From contig JBHOQS010000023.1 of the NCBI GenBank assembly GCA_042408875.1, positions 248,001 through 312,000 on the forward strand: a stretch of 64,000 bases of DNA. The letters are read 5' to 3'. The stretch comes from JBHOQS01 sp042408875 (GTDB lineage Bacteria; Chloroflexota; UBA11872; JBHOQS01). This document shows, piece by piece, positions 33,377 to 41,900 of the stretch. The notes below the pieces were generated by a model. It saw only the letters and a list, made by a program, of their open reading frames with translations. It searched no databases and was not told the origin of the DNA. Each line of letters starts with the position of its first letter. Within the stretch, counting starts at the first letter, position 1. The position numbers were made by a program, and so were the translations under genes.

Positions 33377-34456
33377 TCACGCCTCTGGCAGCGCGCGGAG
33401 CGCCGCCAGAGCCTCGTCGAACGTCTTCACCGGGATAACCGTAATGTGCCGCGCGGCTTTCCGCGCCTCCTCGTAGTTCTCGGCCGGGACCAGGAAATAG
33501 GCCGCGCCTTTGCGCTCCGCACCGCGCACCTTCTGCTCGACGCTGCCGACCCCTGTCACTCTGCCCTCGATAGTGATCGCGCCTGTGCCGGCGATGCTCT
33601 GGCCATGCGTGATGTCCTCAGGCGCGAGCGCGTTGTAGATCGCCAGGGCAAACATCAACCCCGCCGATGGCCCGCCTAGCTCCGACGTCCTGATCTGCGC
33701 TGATACAGGGAGCGCGCCGGTGTTCACATAAGTGGAGATCGACACGCCCAGGAAGGCGCGCCCGCTGTCGTCAGGGGCCGCACCCACCGTCACCATCAGG
33801 TCCTCGCGGGCTCCCGAGCGCAGGACGGTCAGGTGGAGCGTGTCACCGGGACGCCGGCCGCGCACGGCCTGGGCGAGCTGGCCTGCTGTCGAGACAGGCT
33901 CTTCATCGAGGGCCGTGACGATGTCCCCCGGCATGAGGACGCCCTCGGCAGCCGAGCCCTTCCGCACCTGCTCCACCCGTGCGCCCTGGAGCGCCGGCTG
34001 CACATCGTAGCCAGCAGCGCGCAGCGCCACGAGCAGCGCCGTGCTCTTGCTCTCACTCATCATTGCGGTGAGCGCAGTGCGGTACTCGCGCTCAGACATG
34101 TCAGGCGAACGCGCCTGCTCCCGCGGCACCAGCGCAGCCTCGGGGTTCAGCTTGCCCAGGAGCCACAACGTCGCGCTGGCCGGGATGGTGCGCACGCTGG
34201 TCAGATACAGGCGCCCGCGCGTGGTGTGGACGGTATCTGCCGGCGACACCGACACGAGCGCCACCGTATCGAGCACGCTACCAGGCGTTACCAGCACGAA
34301 GGGGGTCGGCACGAACGCGCCGATACCGGCGAGCGCGGCGAGAAGGAAGATTGTTGCCAGCACGGCCACGACGCCGCGCCAGAGTTCATCGCGCCAGCCG
34401 TGCTGTGCGGGTGTGGAACGTGTCGCATGTGCCCGTGAGTGCCATCGGCTGAGCAT
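33377..34456 (-). CDS. Membrane-anchored PDZ / Lon-type (S16) protease
   Basis: The 359-residue protein has one N-terminal membrane helix (about residues 31-52), then a YlbL-like extracellular region. A PDZ-like domain covers about 165-245 (VRKGSAAEGVLMPGDIVTALDEEPV). The C-terminal Lon-type protease domain has the catalytic serine in LGGPSAGLMFALAIY near 275 and lysine in GSVEQKVRGAERKGA near 315. It should cleave substrates at the outer face of the membrane; the B. subtilis relative YlbL degrades a cell-division inhibitor. GGGAGAG precedes the ATG. Promoter-like repeats lie upstream. Confidence 0.92.
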   Translation of the reverse strand: MLSRWHSRAHATRSTPAQHGWRDELWRGVVAVLATIFLLAALAGIGAFVPTPFVLVTPGSVLDTVALVSVSPADTVHTTRGRLYLTSVRTIPASATLWLLGKLNPEAALVPREQARSPDMSEREYRTALTAMMSESKSTALLVALRAAGYDVQPALQGARVEQVRKGSAAEGVLMPGDIVTALDEEPVSTAGQLAQAVRGRRPGDTLHLTVLRSGAREDLMVTVGAAPDDSGRAFLGVSISTYVNTGALPVSAQIRTSELGGPSAGLMFALAIYNALAPEDITHGQSIAGTGAITIEGRVTGVGSVEQKVRGAERKGAAYFLVPAENYEEARKAARHITVIPVKTFDEALAALRALPEA

Positions 34457-34494
34457 ACCGCTCTCCCGGAGGCAGCGGTGCCTCTTGCCCTCAT

Positions 34495-34525
34495 TGTACC
34501 ACCGGGAATTTGTACCACCGGGAAT
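34495..34525. repeat. 16-bp tandem repeat duplicating a -10-like element
   Basis: The unit tgtaccaccgggaatt occurs at 34495-34510 and again, without its last base, at 34511-34525. On the minus strand each copy contains GGTACAA(T/A), close to a -10 box, 40-60 bases upstream of the protease gene. Confidence 0.88.
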
Positions 34526-34554
34526 CACCAGCCGGGTATGCTGGCGCAGCGCGA

Positions 34555-35757
34555 TCACGGGCGCAAGGCCTGGTCCAGGTCCGCGATGATGTCCTCAGGG
34601 TCCTCCAGGCCCACGGAGAGGCGCACGAGGCCGTCGGTGATGCCGGCGCGCTGGCGGGCCTCCGCGGAGATGTAGCTGTGGGTCATGGAGGCTGGATGAC
34701 TGATCAGGGTCTTCGTATCGCCCAGGCTGACTGCCAGCGTGCACAGGCGCACGCGATTCATTAAACGGCGGCCGGCTTCCAGGCCGCCAGCAACCTCAAA
34801 ACAGACCATCCCGCCGCCCCCGCGCATCTGCCGGCAGGCCAGCGCATACTGTGGATGGCTCGGCAGACCAGGATAGTACACCCGCGCCACCGCCGGATGC
34901 TGCTCTAGAAAGCGCGCGACCGTCAGCGCGTTGCGGTTGTGCCGCTCCATCCGTAGCGGGAAGGTCTGCATCCCGCGCACCAGCAGCCATGCGGCGAAGG
35001 GCGCCAGCACGCTGCCGTAGTCTCGCTGGACCTCCGTCTGCGCCCGCCGCACGAAGCCCGCCGGTCCGGCCAGCACGCCGGCAATGACATCCCCATGGCC
35101 GCACAAGTACTTCGTAGCGCTGTGAAGCACTACGTCCACACCGAGCTTCAGGGGGAGCTGATTGTACGGTGTGGCAAAGGTATTGTCGGCAAAACAGAGC
35201 GCTCCAGCCTCATGGGCGAGCTGCGCCACCGCACGCAGATCGCTGAGCGCTAAGGTCGGGTTGCCGGGTGTCTCGACGTAGAGGACTCGCGTGGCTGGCC
35301 GCAGGGCCCTGCGAAACGCCGCAACGTCTGTGCCGTCTACGAACGTCACCTCAATCCCCAGGCGGGTCAGGCGGTGGCTGAACAGATTGACGGTCGCGCT
35401 GTACACCGTCGATGAGACCACGACGTGATCGCCGGCCTTGAGCGCAGTGAGCAGCGCTGTGCTGATCGCCGCCATCCCGGAGCTACAGGCCAACGCAGCC
35501 TCCGCGCCCTCCAGGTCGGCGAGCTTTCGCTCGAATGCCGCGACGGTCGGATTGCCCCAGCGGGTGTAGACATAGCCCGGCCGCTCTCCGCTGAAGACCG
35601 CCGCGCCTTCCTCAGCGCTCTGGAAGACGAACGTGCTTGACTGATAGATCGGCAGATTGAGCGCGCCGGTGGCTAGGTCGGGCTGCTCACCAGCATGGAT
35701 AGCACGAGTGGCAAACGACTGCCAGGCGTCCGCAGGCACACCTTCCGTCTCGCTCAT
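34555..35757 (-). CDS. Trans-sulfuration PLP enzyme (cystathionine gamma-synthase family)
   Basis: This 400-residue Cys/Met-metabolism enzyme is cytoplasmic. The PLP lysine is in VLHSATKYLCGHGDV near residue 208, GNPT... near 65 and ETPGNPTLALSDL near 155 fit the family. It could be cystathionine gamma-synthase, O-acetylhomoserine sulfhydrylase, cystathionine gamma-lyase or methionine gamma-lyase; the sequence alone does not settle which. The start codon lies in the last of three 14-bp tandem copies, each with an ATG, the upper two of which open only five-codon frames that end on TGA overlapping the next ATG. moaC lies about 100 bases upstream on the same strand. Confidence 0.9.
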   Translation of the reverse strand: MSETEGVPADAWQSFATRAIHAGEQPDLATGALNLPIYQSSTFVFQSAEEGAAVFSGERPGYVYTRWGNPTVAAFERKLADLEGAEAALACSSGMAAISTALLTALKAGDHVVVSSTVYSATVNLFSHRLTRLGIEVTFVDGTDVAAFRRALRPATRVLYVETPGNPTLALSDLRAVAQLAHEAGALCFADNTFATPYNQLPLKLGVDVVLHSATKYLCGHGDVIAGVLAGPAGFVRRAQTEVQRDYGSVLAPFAAWLLVRGMQTFPLRMERHNRNALTVARFLEQHPAVARVYYPGLPSHPQYALACRQMRGGGGMVCFEVAGGLEAGRRLMNRVRLCTLAVSLGDTKTLISHPASMTHSYISAEARQRAGITDGLVRLSVGLEDPEDIIADLDQALRP

Positions 35758-35785
35758 ACCGTCTCGCTCATACCGTCTCGCTCAT
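35744..35785. repeat. 14-bp tandem repeat, three copies, triplicating a start codon
   Basis: The unit accgtctcgctcat is at 35758-35771 and 35772-35785, with a first copy at 35744-35757 differing in its left two bases. On the coding strand each reads ATGAGCGAGACGG. The two upstream ATGs open frames of M-S-E-T-V followed by TGA, and each TGA overlaps the next copy's ATG (ATGA). Confidence 0.95.
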
Positions 35786-35856
35786 GCCATGCCACAGCGC
35801 TCCGATCACTGAGAGATCGCCCGTAGCGATAGACCCTCGGCAGGTCAGGCGCCGGG

Positions 35857-36393
35857 TTACTCCCGTACCACGAAATCCCCGCTCTTGCCGCCGCGCTTCT
35901 CGAGCAGACGGATGTTGCCGATCCGCATCGTCTTGTCCACGGCCTTGCACATGTCGTAGATCGTCAGCGCGGCGACCGACACTGCGGTCAGCGCTTCCAT
36001 CTCGACGCCGGTCTTGCCCACGGTCTTGACGGTCGCGGTAATGATGACAGCGTGGCGGGCCTCATCGAACTCGAAGCTCACCGCTACCCCGGTCAGGGGC
36101 AACGGATGGCACATCGGGATAAGCTCCCAGGTGCGCTTGGCCGCCATGATCCCGGCGACTTGCGCCACGCCAAGCACATCGCCTTTCGCGAGCCCGGGCG
36201 TGCCGTCCGCACCGGCAGCTGGAGCCCCTTCAGCCTGGGCGCGCACCAGCGTAAACGTATGCGGCTGCATCTCGACCTCACCGCGAGCCACGGCTTGGCG
36301 GACCGTGTCCGGCTTCGCCGTGACCTCGACCATGCGGGCGCGGCCGGAGGCATCGAAGTGGGTGAACCTGGCAGGCTCGTCCTGCTGCGGCAC
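35857..36393 (-). CDS. moaC: Cyclic pyranopterin monophosphate synthase
   Basis: MoaC makes cyclic pyranopterin monophosphate in the first stage of molybdenum cofactor synthesis, together with MoaA. The 178-residue protein has the family signatures: MIPMCHPLPLTGV near residue 88, and GVEMEALTAVSVAALTIYDMCKAVDK near 130, including active-site Lys/Asp. The start is a GTG with AGAGGAGA upstream. No other molybdenum cofactor gene is adjacent; the MoaD-like gene further on is in a different context. It follows a sugar-binding protein gene 34 bases away on the same strand. Confidence 0.95.
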   Translation of the reverse strand: MPQQDEPARFTHFDASGRARMVEVTAKPDTVRQAVARGEVEMQPHTFTLVRAQAEGAPAAGADGTPGLAKGDVLGVAQVAGIMAAKRTWELIPMCHPLPLTGVAVSFEFDEARHAVIITATVKTVGKTGVEMEALTAVSVAALTIYDMCKAVDKTMRIGNIRLLEKRGGKSGDFVVRE

Positions 36394-36407
36394 GTACGTT
36401 CTCCTCT

Positions 36408-36430
36408 AGGGCCGCTAGGGCCAGCCGCTA
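36408..36430. repeat. Short repeat over the stop of the sugar-binding protein gene
   Basis: The motif ggccgctag is repeated, imperfectly, across the stop codon (36428-36430) and up to the ribosome-binding site of moaC. Three TAG triplets occur in the coding direction within 25 bases. This resembles the other boundary repeats in the window but is less regular. Confidence 0.6.
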
Positions 36431-37801
36431 GGCGCCGCCGCGGCGCAGGAATTCGGCGATCTGGTCATCGATGGCACGGCACGCCTCGCGCGCCGGCACC
36501 TTACCGTCGTAGATATTGGTGAGCTGTGCGCCGTACACTTGATTATATGCCTCAAGCATAAACGGCGCCTTCGGCAGCGCCCGCAGCACATCTAGCGTCC
36601 TGACCAGCGCCCTGCGGTTCGCCGGCGGCGTCTGGAGCTGCAAGTATTCCGTCGCAGCCAGCCCCTTGTGCGGCGGCAGAGCCCACTGCGCCCGGGTGTA
36701 CGGCCGCAGGCCATCGGGGCTGGCCTGGTAGCGCAGCAGGTTCCAGGCCTCTTGCACTTGCTTGCTCCCGCTGGCGATGCCCTGCCCGGCCGAGCCGGCG
36801 AAATTGATCAGACCGCGCGGGCCGCGCGGCAGCGGTGCCGCGTCCCACTCAAACGCCTGGATCGCCGGTAGCATACCGGGCACACCCGACACGGTGCTCA
36901 CGTACATTGCCACCACGCCGCTATAGAAGGCGTTCCCCGACGGCAGCGGATCGCCTGGCGCAGGCGCAACGCGATGCCGCAGCGCCCAGTTCGCCCGCCA
37001 CTCCACCGCTTCAACCACTGCTGGCGCAGCCATCGTGCTGCGCCTGGGGCCCTGCTCGTCGTCGAAGATCTGTCCCCCGTTCATCCAGATATACGGCATC
37101 GTATTGTTGAGGTCCGCGCGCACCGGCCACACGCCCCACACTTCCACGTCGCTGCCCCGCTTGGCCGTGAGACGCTGCGCCGTGTCGAGGAACTGATCCC
37201 AAGTCCACTCATCCGCCGGAAACGGCACGCCAGCACGCTGGAAGAGCTGCTTGTTGTAAAATACCACGCCGAAGTTCACGATCTCCGGCAGGGCGTACTG
37301 CTTGCCCCGGTACGCAAAGGCATCCAGCGCAGCCGGCGCGTAGTCGGCCGTCGGGAACCGCTCCCTGGCTATCAAGCTGCTGAGCTCCAGATAGAGGTTC
37401 CGCAGCACCAGGTTGGGTACCCAGATCGGGCTGGACATAAACAGGTCGAGCTGGCTGCCGCCGGCGATCATCACCTGTACTTTGTCGAAGTGCTCGTTCA
37501 GGCCCGCCGTGTTGTGGATCTTCTCGATCGTGACGTGCGGGTTCATCTGCTGGTACGCCGTCATCACCTGCTCGCGCACGCGTACCTGATCTTCGCTGCC
37601 CCAGTACGCCCACACCAGCGTCACCGGCCGGCGCATCGCCTGGTCCTGCTGCTGCCTGCCCTCCCGACAGGCGGAGAGAACCGCTGCCGTCCCCAGTCCT
37701 GCCAGCACCTGCCGGCGCGGCACAACCTGCTTCGGTTGACGTGCCTGCGACACCTGCGACACCTCTGCCGCGAACGCTGTGCTCATCGAGCGCCTCCTCA
37801 A
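36428..37801 (-). CDS. Sugar-binding lipoprotein of an ABC transporter (family 1)
   Basis: This 457-residue protein has a Tat-type start (PRRQVLAGLGTAAVLSAC, lipobox Cys near residue 45). Body features of family 1: VTLVWAYWGSEDQVRVREQVM, LFQRAGVPFPADEWTWDQFLDTAQRL near 185, and a C-terminal YDGKVPAREACRAIDDQI. It would bind a carbohydrate outside the cell. The sulfatase gene lies 14 bases upstream on the same strand, so a sulfated sugar is an attractive substrate, but that is inference. No permease genes are near. A start at MSTAF five codons later is possible. Confidence 0.88.
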   Translation of the reverse strand: MRRRSMSTAFAAEVSQVSQARQPKQVVPRRQVLAGLGTAAVLSACREGRQQQDQAMRRPVTLVWAYWGSEDQVRVREQVMTAYQQMNPHVTIEKIHNTAGLNEHFDKVQVMIAGGSQLDLFMSSPIWVPNLVLRNLYLELSSLIARERFPTADYAPAALDAFAYRGKQYALPEIVNFGVVFYNKQLFQRAGVPFPADEWTWDQFLDTAQRLTAKRGSDVEVWGVWPVRADLNNTMPYIWMNGGQIFDDEQGPRRSTMAAPAVVEAVEWRANWALRHRVAPAPGDPLPSGNAFYSGVVAMYVSTVSGVPGMLPAIQAFEWDAAPLPRGPRGLINFAGSAGQGIASGSKQVQEAWNLLRYQASPDGLRPYTRAQWALPPHKGLAATEYLQLQTPPANRRALVRTLDVLRALPKAPFMLEAYNQVYGAQLTNIYDGKVPAREACRAIDDQIAEFLRRGGA

Positions 37802-37815
37802 CAGCCCCGGCTCCT

Positions 37816-39303
37816 CTAGCCGGCGGCGCCGCCCCGGTCAAACTCTTCGGCGCGGGCCTTCCACCGGTAATAGTTTGGCGAGAGCATCAGCGCGCCCTCC
37901 GGCTGCGGGACCAGTTCGTCGCCGCGGCCGCGCGGGTCACCGCGCCGGCTGTTGATGCGGGCGAGCTGCACCCGCCAGTAGCGGATGCGCTCCTGGTAGT
38001 AGCCGGGGTCGCCCGCCAGATCGTGGAGCTCCTGTGGATCATGCACCAGGTCAAAGAATTGCTCCCGGCCGGTGTGATGGAACCAGATGTACTTCTCGCG
38101 TCCGTCGGTAATATACTGCATTCCCCATTCCTTCCCGTAGCAGACGGTGTGCTCGCCCTGCACGAACTCGCGCCAGCCTTCCGTCTGGCCGCGGGCTAGG
38201 CGCAGCACGCTCATGCCATCCACCGACGGTGGGATCTCTACTCCGGCGGCGTCGAGCAGCGTCGGCATGACATCGCGTAGCTCCACCGGCTGGTCGAACA
38301 CCTGACCGCGCGGCAGGTCCCAGTGCTCCGGATAGGCTACCAGGAACGGTACGCGCGCCGAGCCCTCATAGGCCACCGTCTTGCGCCAGTGGTAGTGATC
38401 GCCCAGCATGTCACCGTGGTCGGATGTAAACAAGATCAGCGTGTTGCGGTACTCTGCGGGATCCCAGCGTTGGAGTTCGTAGAGCACGCGGCCGATCTGG
38501 TGGTCGATGAAGGTGATGCTCCCGTAGTACGCCGCGCGAGCGCGCCGCACCTCGGTATCCGAGCGATGGGTACGCGCCGCGTTCACATCGGGATCGAGGC
38601 GGTCGAACTGCCGCGCCCAATCGCCGATGGGTGGCATGGGGATGTTCGGATTGTTGACATACATGTCGTAGTACACCTGCGGTGGGTCATACGGCGAGTG
38701 CGGACGCGCGAACGACAGCCACAAGAAGAAAGGTTTCGTGGGATCGCGCTTTCGGATGAACTTGATCGCCTCGGTGGCGGTCCACCAGGTAGGGTGCAGG
38801 TGCTCTGGCAGGTGGCTGGGGCGGGCCATCCAGCTGTTCCAGTCGATGCTGTGGTCGCGTGTGCCATACGGGCCGGTCTTGTGCTCCTCAAACCACTCGT
38901 CGTAGTCGCTCACAAACTTGCCCAAACGTCGCCCTTCCTCGTCCAGCACCATATGGTGGAAGCCATATAAGCGGCGCTGCGGGAAGAAGTGCATCTTGCC
39001 CACAGCATAGGTATGGTAGCCGGCTTTGGCCAGCTCGCCCGGCAGCGTGGCCGGGAACTCTAGCGCATCGCTGCCGGTCATGGTCAGGCGGCCGTGGTTC
39101 CACTGATCCATGCCAGTGAGGATCGCCGCGCGCGATGGCGTGCAGGATGGCACCGCTGCGTAGGCACGGCGGAAGCGCGCGCCCCGGGAGGCCAGCTGGT
39201 CCAGGTAGGGTGTCTCCAGCACTGGATGGCCCTCACAGCCCAGGCAGTCCCCACGCTGCTGGTCGGCTGTGATAAGCAGGATGTTCGGGCGCCGCAACGG
39301 CAT
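37816..39303 (-). CDS. Sulfatase (alkaline-phosphatase superfamily)
   Basis: The start at 39303 (GGAGGTG upstream) gives 495 residues. N-terminal metal ligands are in PNILLITADQQRGD, and the catalytic cysteine lies in VPSCTPSRAAILTGM near residue 55, the CxPSR motif modified to formylglycine. Further ligands are in LFTSDHGDMLGDH near 295, with a histidine in AVGKMHF near 95. It should hydrolyse a sulfate ester of a polysaccharide or choline-type substrate. No signal peptide is obvious, so it may be cytoplasmic. A formylglycine-generating enzyme is not in this window. It is followed by a sugar-binding protein gene. Confidence 0.92.
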   Translation of the reverse strand: MPLRRPNILLITADQQRGDCLGCEGHPVLETPYLDQLASRGARFRRAYAAVPSCTPSRAAILTGMDQWNHGRLTMTGSDALEFPATLPGELAKAGYHTYAVGKMHFFPQRRLYGFHHMVLDEEGRRLGKFVSDYDEWFEEHKTGPYGTRDHSIDWNSWMARPSHLPEHLHPTWWTATEAIKFIRKRDPTKPFFLWLSFARPHSPYDPPQVYYDMYVNNPNIPMPPIGDWARQFDRLDPDVNAARTHRSDTEVRRARAAYYGSITFIDHQIGRVLYELQRWDPAEYRNTLILFTSDHGDMLGDHYHWRKTVAYEGSARVPFLVAYPEHWDLPRGQVFDQPVELRDVMPTLLDAAGVEIPPSVDGMSVLRLARGQTEGWREFVQGEHTVCYGKEWGMQYITDGREKYIWFHHTGREQFFDLVHDPQELHDLAGDPGYYQERIRYWRVQLARINSRRGDPRGRGDELVPQPEGALMLSPNYYRWKARAEEFDRGGAAG

Positions 39304-39702
39304 GGTGATGCCACCTCCGGATGCAGGGTTCTGAACGGAGTTGGGTGCAGAATTGCCCACTGGGCAGGGTCTGCCCTCACTGTTTCTGGGCTGATGGGTG
39401 GTGGCTTGCTGCAGCGCCAGTGTAGCGTCGCCCGCGAGACCGGTCAACTGCTGCGCGCGGGCACATCACGCTGGCAAGAAGCTTGCATCCGAGCAGTCGC
39501 GGGTGCACGCTTGCTGCGCACCCGCGCGGACAGTTGCCCCTTGCACCAGAGCCCTTGAGGATGCAAGATGGATGGTAGGTGGTGCCTGCGCTGATCCCAT
39601 GCAGGCACCTGTTGGGAATGTTTGATTTTCCTGATTTTCCTATTGACTGAATCCTGTTGACTGAGATTGAGTTGACTGAAATTGATTGGAGGAGAGTGAG
39701 CG
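39304..39702. other. Divergent gap with AT-rich repeats before ferritin
   Basis: No gene is supported. The left half is GC-rich and unremarkable. The right half (39615-39690) is AT-rich and carries the repeats listed at 39623-39679, then GGAGGAG as the ferritin ribosome-binding site. Confidence 0.5.
39623..39679. repeat. Two short tandem repeats before ferritin
   Basis: tgattttcc occurs twice at 39623-39631 and 39632-39640. ttgactga occurs three times at 39643, 39657 and 39672 with 14-15 base spacing. The latter words resemble -35 elements, but no convincing -10 follows at the right distance. Confidence 0.85.
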
Positions 39703-40302
39703 ATGGTCGCACGTGAAGACGAAACCGCTCCGGTGGTCCAGCCCTTCAGCAAGGAGGCGGCGACGCTGATCAGCGCCGAGATGAACGCGGCGCTGAACGA
39801 GCAGATCGGCCATGAGTTCGGGGCATCGCTGCAATATGTACAGATCGCGGCTTACTTTGAGAGCGAGGGCCTGCCCGAGCTAGGGCGGTACTTCTATCGG
39901 CAGGCAGAGGAAGAGCGCGGTCATGCCATGCGCCTGGTGAAGTACATCGTCGATGCCAACGGCCAGGTGCGCCTGCCGGCAGTGCCCGCACCGCGGCAGG
40001 AGTTCTCCTCGGCTGAGGACGCGGTGGGGCTCTCGCTCGAGCATGAGCTCCGGGTCACCGACCAGATCAACAACTTGATGGACCTGGCTATTCAGCAGAA
40101 CGACCATATTACCAGGAATTTCCTCGAATGGTTCGTGCGTGAGCAGCTCGAGGAAGTCGCCAGTATGGACACGTTGCTCAGGATGGTGCGCCGCGCCGGC
40201 GAGCCAGGTCTGCTGTGGATCGAGAACTACCTGGCGCGTCGCGGCCCCGGCGCACTGGCGGAACCCGAGGAAGGCGGGGAGGAAGCCGAGGAGGGCGAGT
40301 AG
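39703..40302 (+). CDS. ftn: Ferritin (non-haem iron storage)
   Basis: The 199-residue protein has the ferritin four-helix bundle: MNAALNEQIGHEFGASLQYVQIAAYFE (residues 27-53) with Glu in the A helix, QAEEERGHAMRLVKYI near 67 (E-x2-H ferroxidase motif), LEHELRVTDQINNLMDLA near 110, and FLEWFVREQLEEVASMDTLL near 142. It should store and oxidise iron in the cytoplasm as a 24-mer. The C-terminus adds an acidic tail, EPEEGGEEAEEGE, after the helical core. GGAGGAG precedes the ATG. Confidence 0.93.
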   Translation: MVAREDETAPVVQPFSKEAATLISAEMNAALNEQIGHEFGASLQYVQIAAYFESEGLPELGRYFYRQAEEERGHAMRLVKYIVDANGQVRLPAVPAPRQEFSSAEDAVGLSLEHELRVTDQINNLMDLAIQQNDHITRNFLEWFVREQLEEVASMDTLLRMVRRAGEPGLLWIENYLARRGPGALAEPEEGGEEAEEGE

Positions 40303-40385
40303 ACCATCAGGCTTCTCTGCGGTCAGGGCACAGCGGGTCGGACGTGGAGGCGTGGCCAGGGCGTAGCACTGCCACGCCACTACGG

Positions 40386-40391
40386 TATAAT
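40386..40391 (+). promoter_or_regulatory. Candidate -10 of the DapA-family gene
   Basis: A perfect TATAAT lies about 90 bases before the gene start. The -35 region is not recognisable. Confidence 0.35.
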
Positions 40392-40482
40392 GGTCTGCTG
40401 CATGTGTAGCAGCACAGCGCCGCTGTGCCCTGACCAGTATTCGACCAGTCATTCGAGTCATCCAAGAGGAGCCTGAGACATC

Positions 40483-41409
40483 ATGCAACCAGACGAGCTC
40501 AAACGCTATCTGCGCGGCGTGCTGGCCTTTCCGATCACGCCGTTCACGGACGACCTCGCGGCGGTCGACTACGACGCGCTCCAGCGCAACATCGAGTTCA
40601 TGCTGGCGCGCGGCATCCGCGCTATCGCCGTGTGCGGCGGCACGGGCGAGCTGTACGCGCTCTCCCAGGACGAGATCACGGCCTGCTACCGCGCGGCGGT
40701 CGAGGTGGCCCGCGGCCGCGCGGCGGTCGTAGCCGGGGTGGGCTTCAACGGGCGCATCGGCGCTGCGCTAGCGGAGGCGGCAGAGAAGGCCGGGGCAGAC
40801 GGCATCCTGGTGCTGCCGGCGTACTATGGCCGCGCCGAGGACGACGGCTTCGTCGCCTACTACCGCCAGATCGCCCAGGCGACTAGCCTCGGCGTGCTGC
40901 CGTACGCCCGCGACGCCGCGCTGCTCTCGCCGGCCGTGGTCGCCCGCCTGGCCGAGGTACCGAACATCGTCGCCTTCAAGGACGGGCAGGGCGACATCCG
41001 CCTGTTCACGCGTATTCGCGCCTATGTGGAGAGCGTGGCGCCCGGCCGGCTGGTGTGGATGGCCGGCGTGGGTGACGATGCCGTCGACGCCTACTTCGCT
41101 GCCGGGGCGGAGGGCTTCACCTCCAGCATCGCCAACTACCTGCCCGCCGTGGCCCTGGAGCTCTACGAAGCCGCCAGCAGCGGCGACTTCGCCCGCGTGC
41201 GCCGCCTCATCGCCGAGCGGGTGCTGGCGTTCTACAACATGCGCATCCGTCGCCGCGGCTACGAGGTGGCGGTGGTAAAGGCGGCCATGGACCTGGCCGG
41301 CCTGCGCGGCGGGCGGGTACGTCCGCCCTTGGTGGACCTGAGCGCCGATGAACGGGAGACACTGCGCGGCATCATGGAGCGGGCCGGCGCCCTGGCCGCT
41401 GCGCGCTGA
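40483..41409 (+). CDS. DapA-family aldolase, 5-dehydro-4-deoxyglucarate dehydratase-like
   Basis: This 308-residue TIM-barrel enzyme has GVLAFPITPFTDD at the start, the carboxylate-binding GGTGELYALS near residue 50, the catalytic Tyr region LPYARDAA near 137, and the Schiff-base lysine in IVAFKDGQGDIR near 165. The residues around both match 5-dehydro-4-deoxyglucarate dehydratase better than dihydrodipicolinate synthase. That enzyme converts the glucarate-pathway intermediate to 2-oxoglutarate semialdehyde. Two enolase-superfamily enzymes and an IlvD/Edd dehydratase in the window would supply such acids. GAGGAG precedes the ATG. It is a single-gene unit. Confidence 0.85.
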   Translation: MQPDELKRYLRGVLAFPITPFTDDLAAVDYDALQRNIEFMLARGIRAIAVCGGTGELYALSQDEITACYRAAVEVARGRAAVVAGVGFNGRIGAALAEAAEKAGADGILVLPAYYGRAEDDGFVAYYRQIAQATSLGVLPYARDAALLSPAVVARLAEVPNIVAFKDGQGDIRLFTRIRAYVESVAPGRLVWMAGVGDDAVDAYFAAGAEGFTSSIANYLPAVALELYEAASSGDFARVRRLIAERVLAFYNMRIRRRGYEVAVVKAAMDLAGLRGGRVRPPLVDLSADERETLRGIMERAGALAAAR

Positions 41410-41640
41410 GCAGCGCCTGCCCCGCGCGAACTCCAGCGCCTGCCCCGACAGGCGCTGACACAGCAGTAGAAAATATTGCGGCGGCTGCGTAATTGCCGCT
41501 AGAATTTACTATATTAGAATTTAACAGATATTAGCCATTTGGCTATCTGGTTTATCTCCGTTCATTTCGTGGGGCTCTTGCCGTCTGCGCGAATCATCCG
41601 CGGCTCGCCAGCATGCCAGGGGGTGAGGCGCTGCGCTGGC
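41410..41640. other. Gap before the SAM-responsive operon
   Basis: No gene is seen. Around 41500-41523 the word tagaattta is repeated with 15-base spacing in an AT-rich stretch. The rest is unremarkable up to the promoter at 41641. Confidence 0.5.
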
Positions 41641-41670
41641 TTGACGTGCCCGGCACAGACGTGCTACGCT
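41641..41670 (+). promoter_or_regulatory. Candidate promoter of the SAM-riboswitch operon
   Basis: TTGACG (41641-41646) and TACGCT (41665-41670) are 18 bases apart, with TGC before the -10, the same layout as the tRNA promoter. Transcription would start near 41677, so the hairpin at 41680 and the riboswitch would both be in the leader. Confidence 0.5.
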
Positions 41671-41679
41671 ACCGACACA

Positions 41680-41715
41680 CAGCGCTGCAGTGCTCGAAGT
41701 AACACTGCAGCGCTG
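41680..41715. other. Perfect 13-bp inverted repeat before the riboswitch
   Basis: CAGCGCTGCAGTG (41680-41692) and CACTGCAGCGCTG (41703-41715) are exact inverted copies with a 10-base loop. It could be a stabilising 5' hairpin in the leader RNA or a protein-binding site. No U-run follows, so it is not a normal terminator. Confidence 0.7.
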
Positions 41716-41756
41716 CAGTACGCACCTTACAACTGCATACCGGCGAAGGCAACGCT

Positions 41757-41871
41757 CCTTATCCAGAGAGGTGGAGGGACACGGCCCTGTGAAGCCCGGC
41801 AACCAGCGGGTGCCCGCCCCGAGGCGGATCCCGCCAGGTGCCAATTCCGGCAGCGTCGCTGCAAGATAAGG
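41757..41871 (+). promoter_or_regulatory. SAM-I riboswitch (S-box)
   Basis: The conserved S-box elements are in order: P1 strand CCTTATC, AGAGAGGTGGAGGGA, GGCCC then GAAGCCCGGCAACC, a variable P3 arm, AGGTGCCAATTCC, and the closing GATAAGG. The first and last parts pair as P1 (7 bp). It binds S-adenosylmethionine and, when bound, allows the terminator downstream to form. Bases GGTGT at 41870-41874 can pair with ACACC at 41898-41902, an antiterminator that competes with both P1 and the terminator. It controls the threonine-synthase-like gene and those behind it. Confidence 0.93.
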
Positions 41872-41900
41872 TGTTCGCGCATCTTTGCGGTTCTATTACA

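Noticed and set aside
40483..41409. Dihydrodipicolinate synthase (DapA) for lysine synthesis
   Set aside because: The Tyr region LPYARDAA and Lys region AFKDGQGD match the sugar-acid dehydratase subgroup, and no lysine genes are adjacent.
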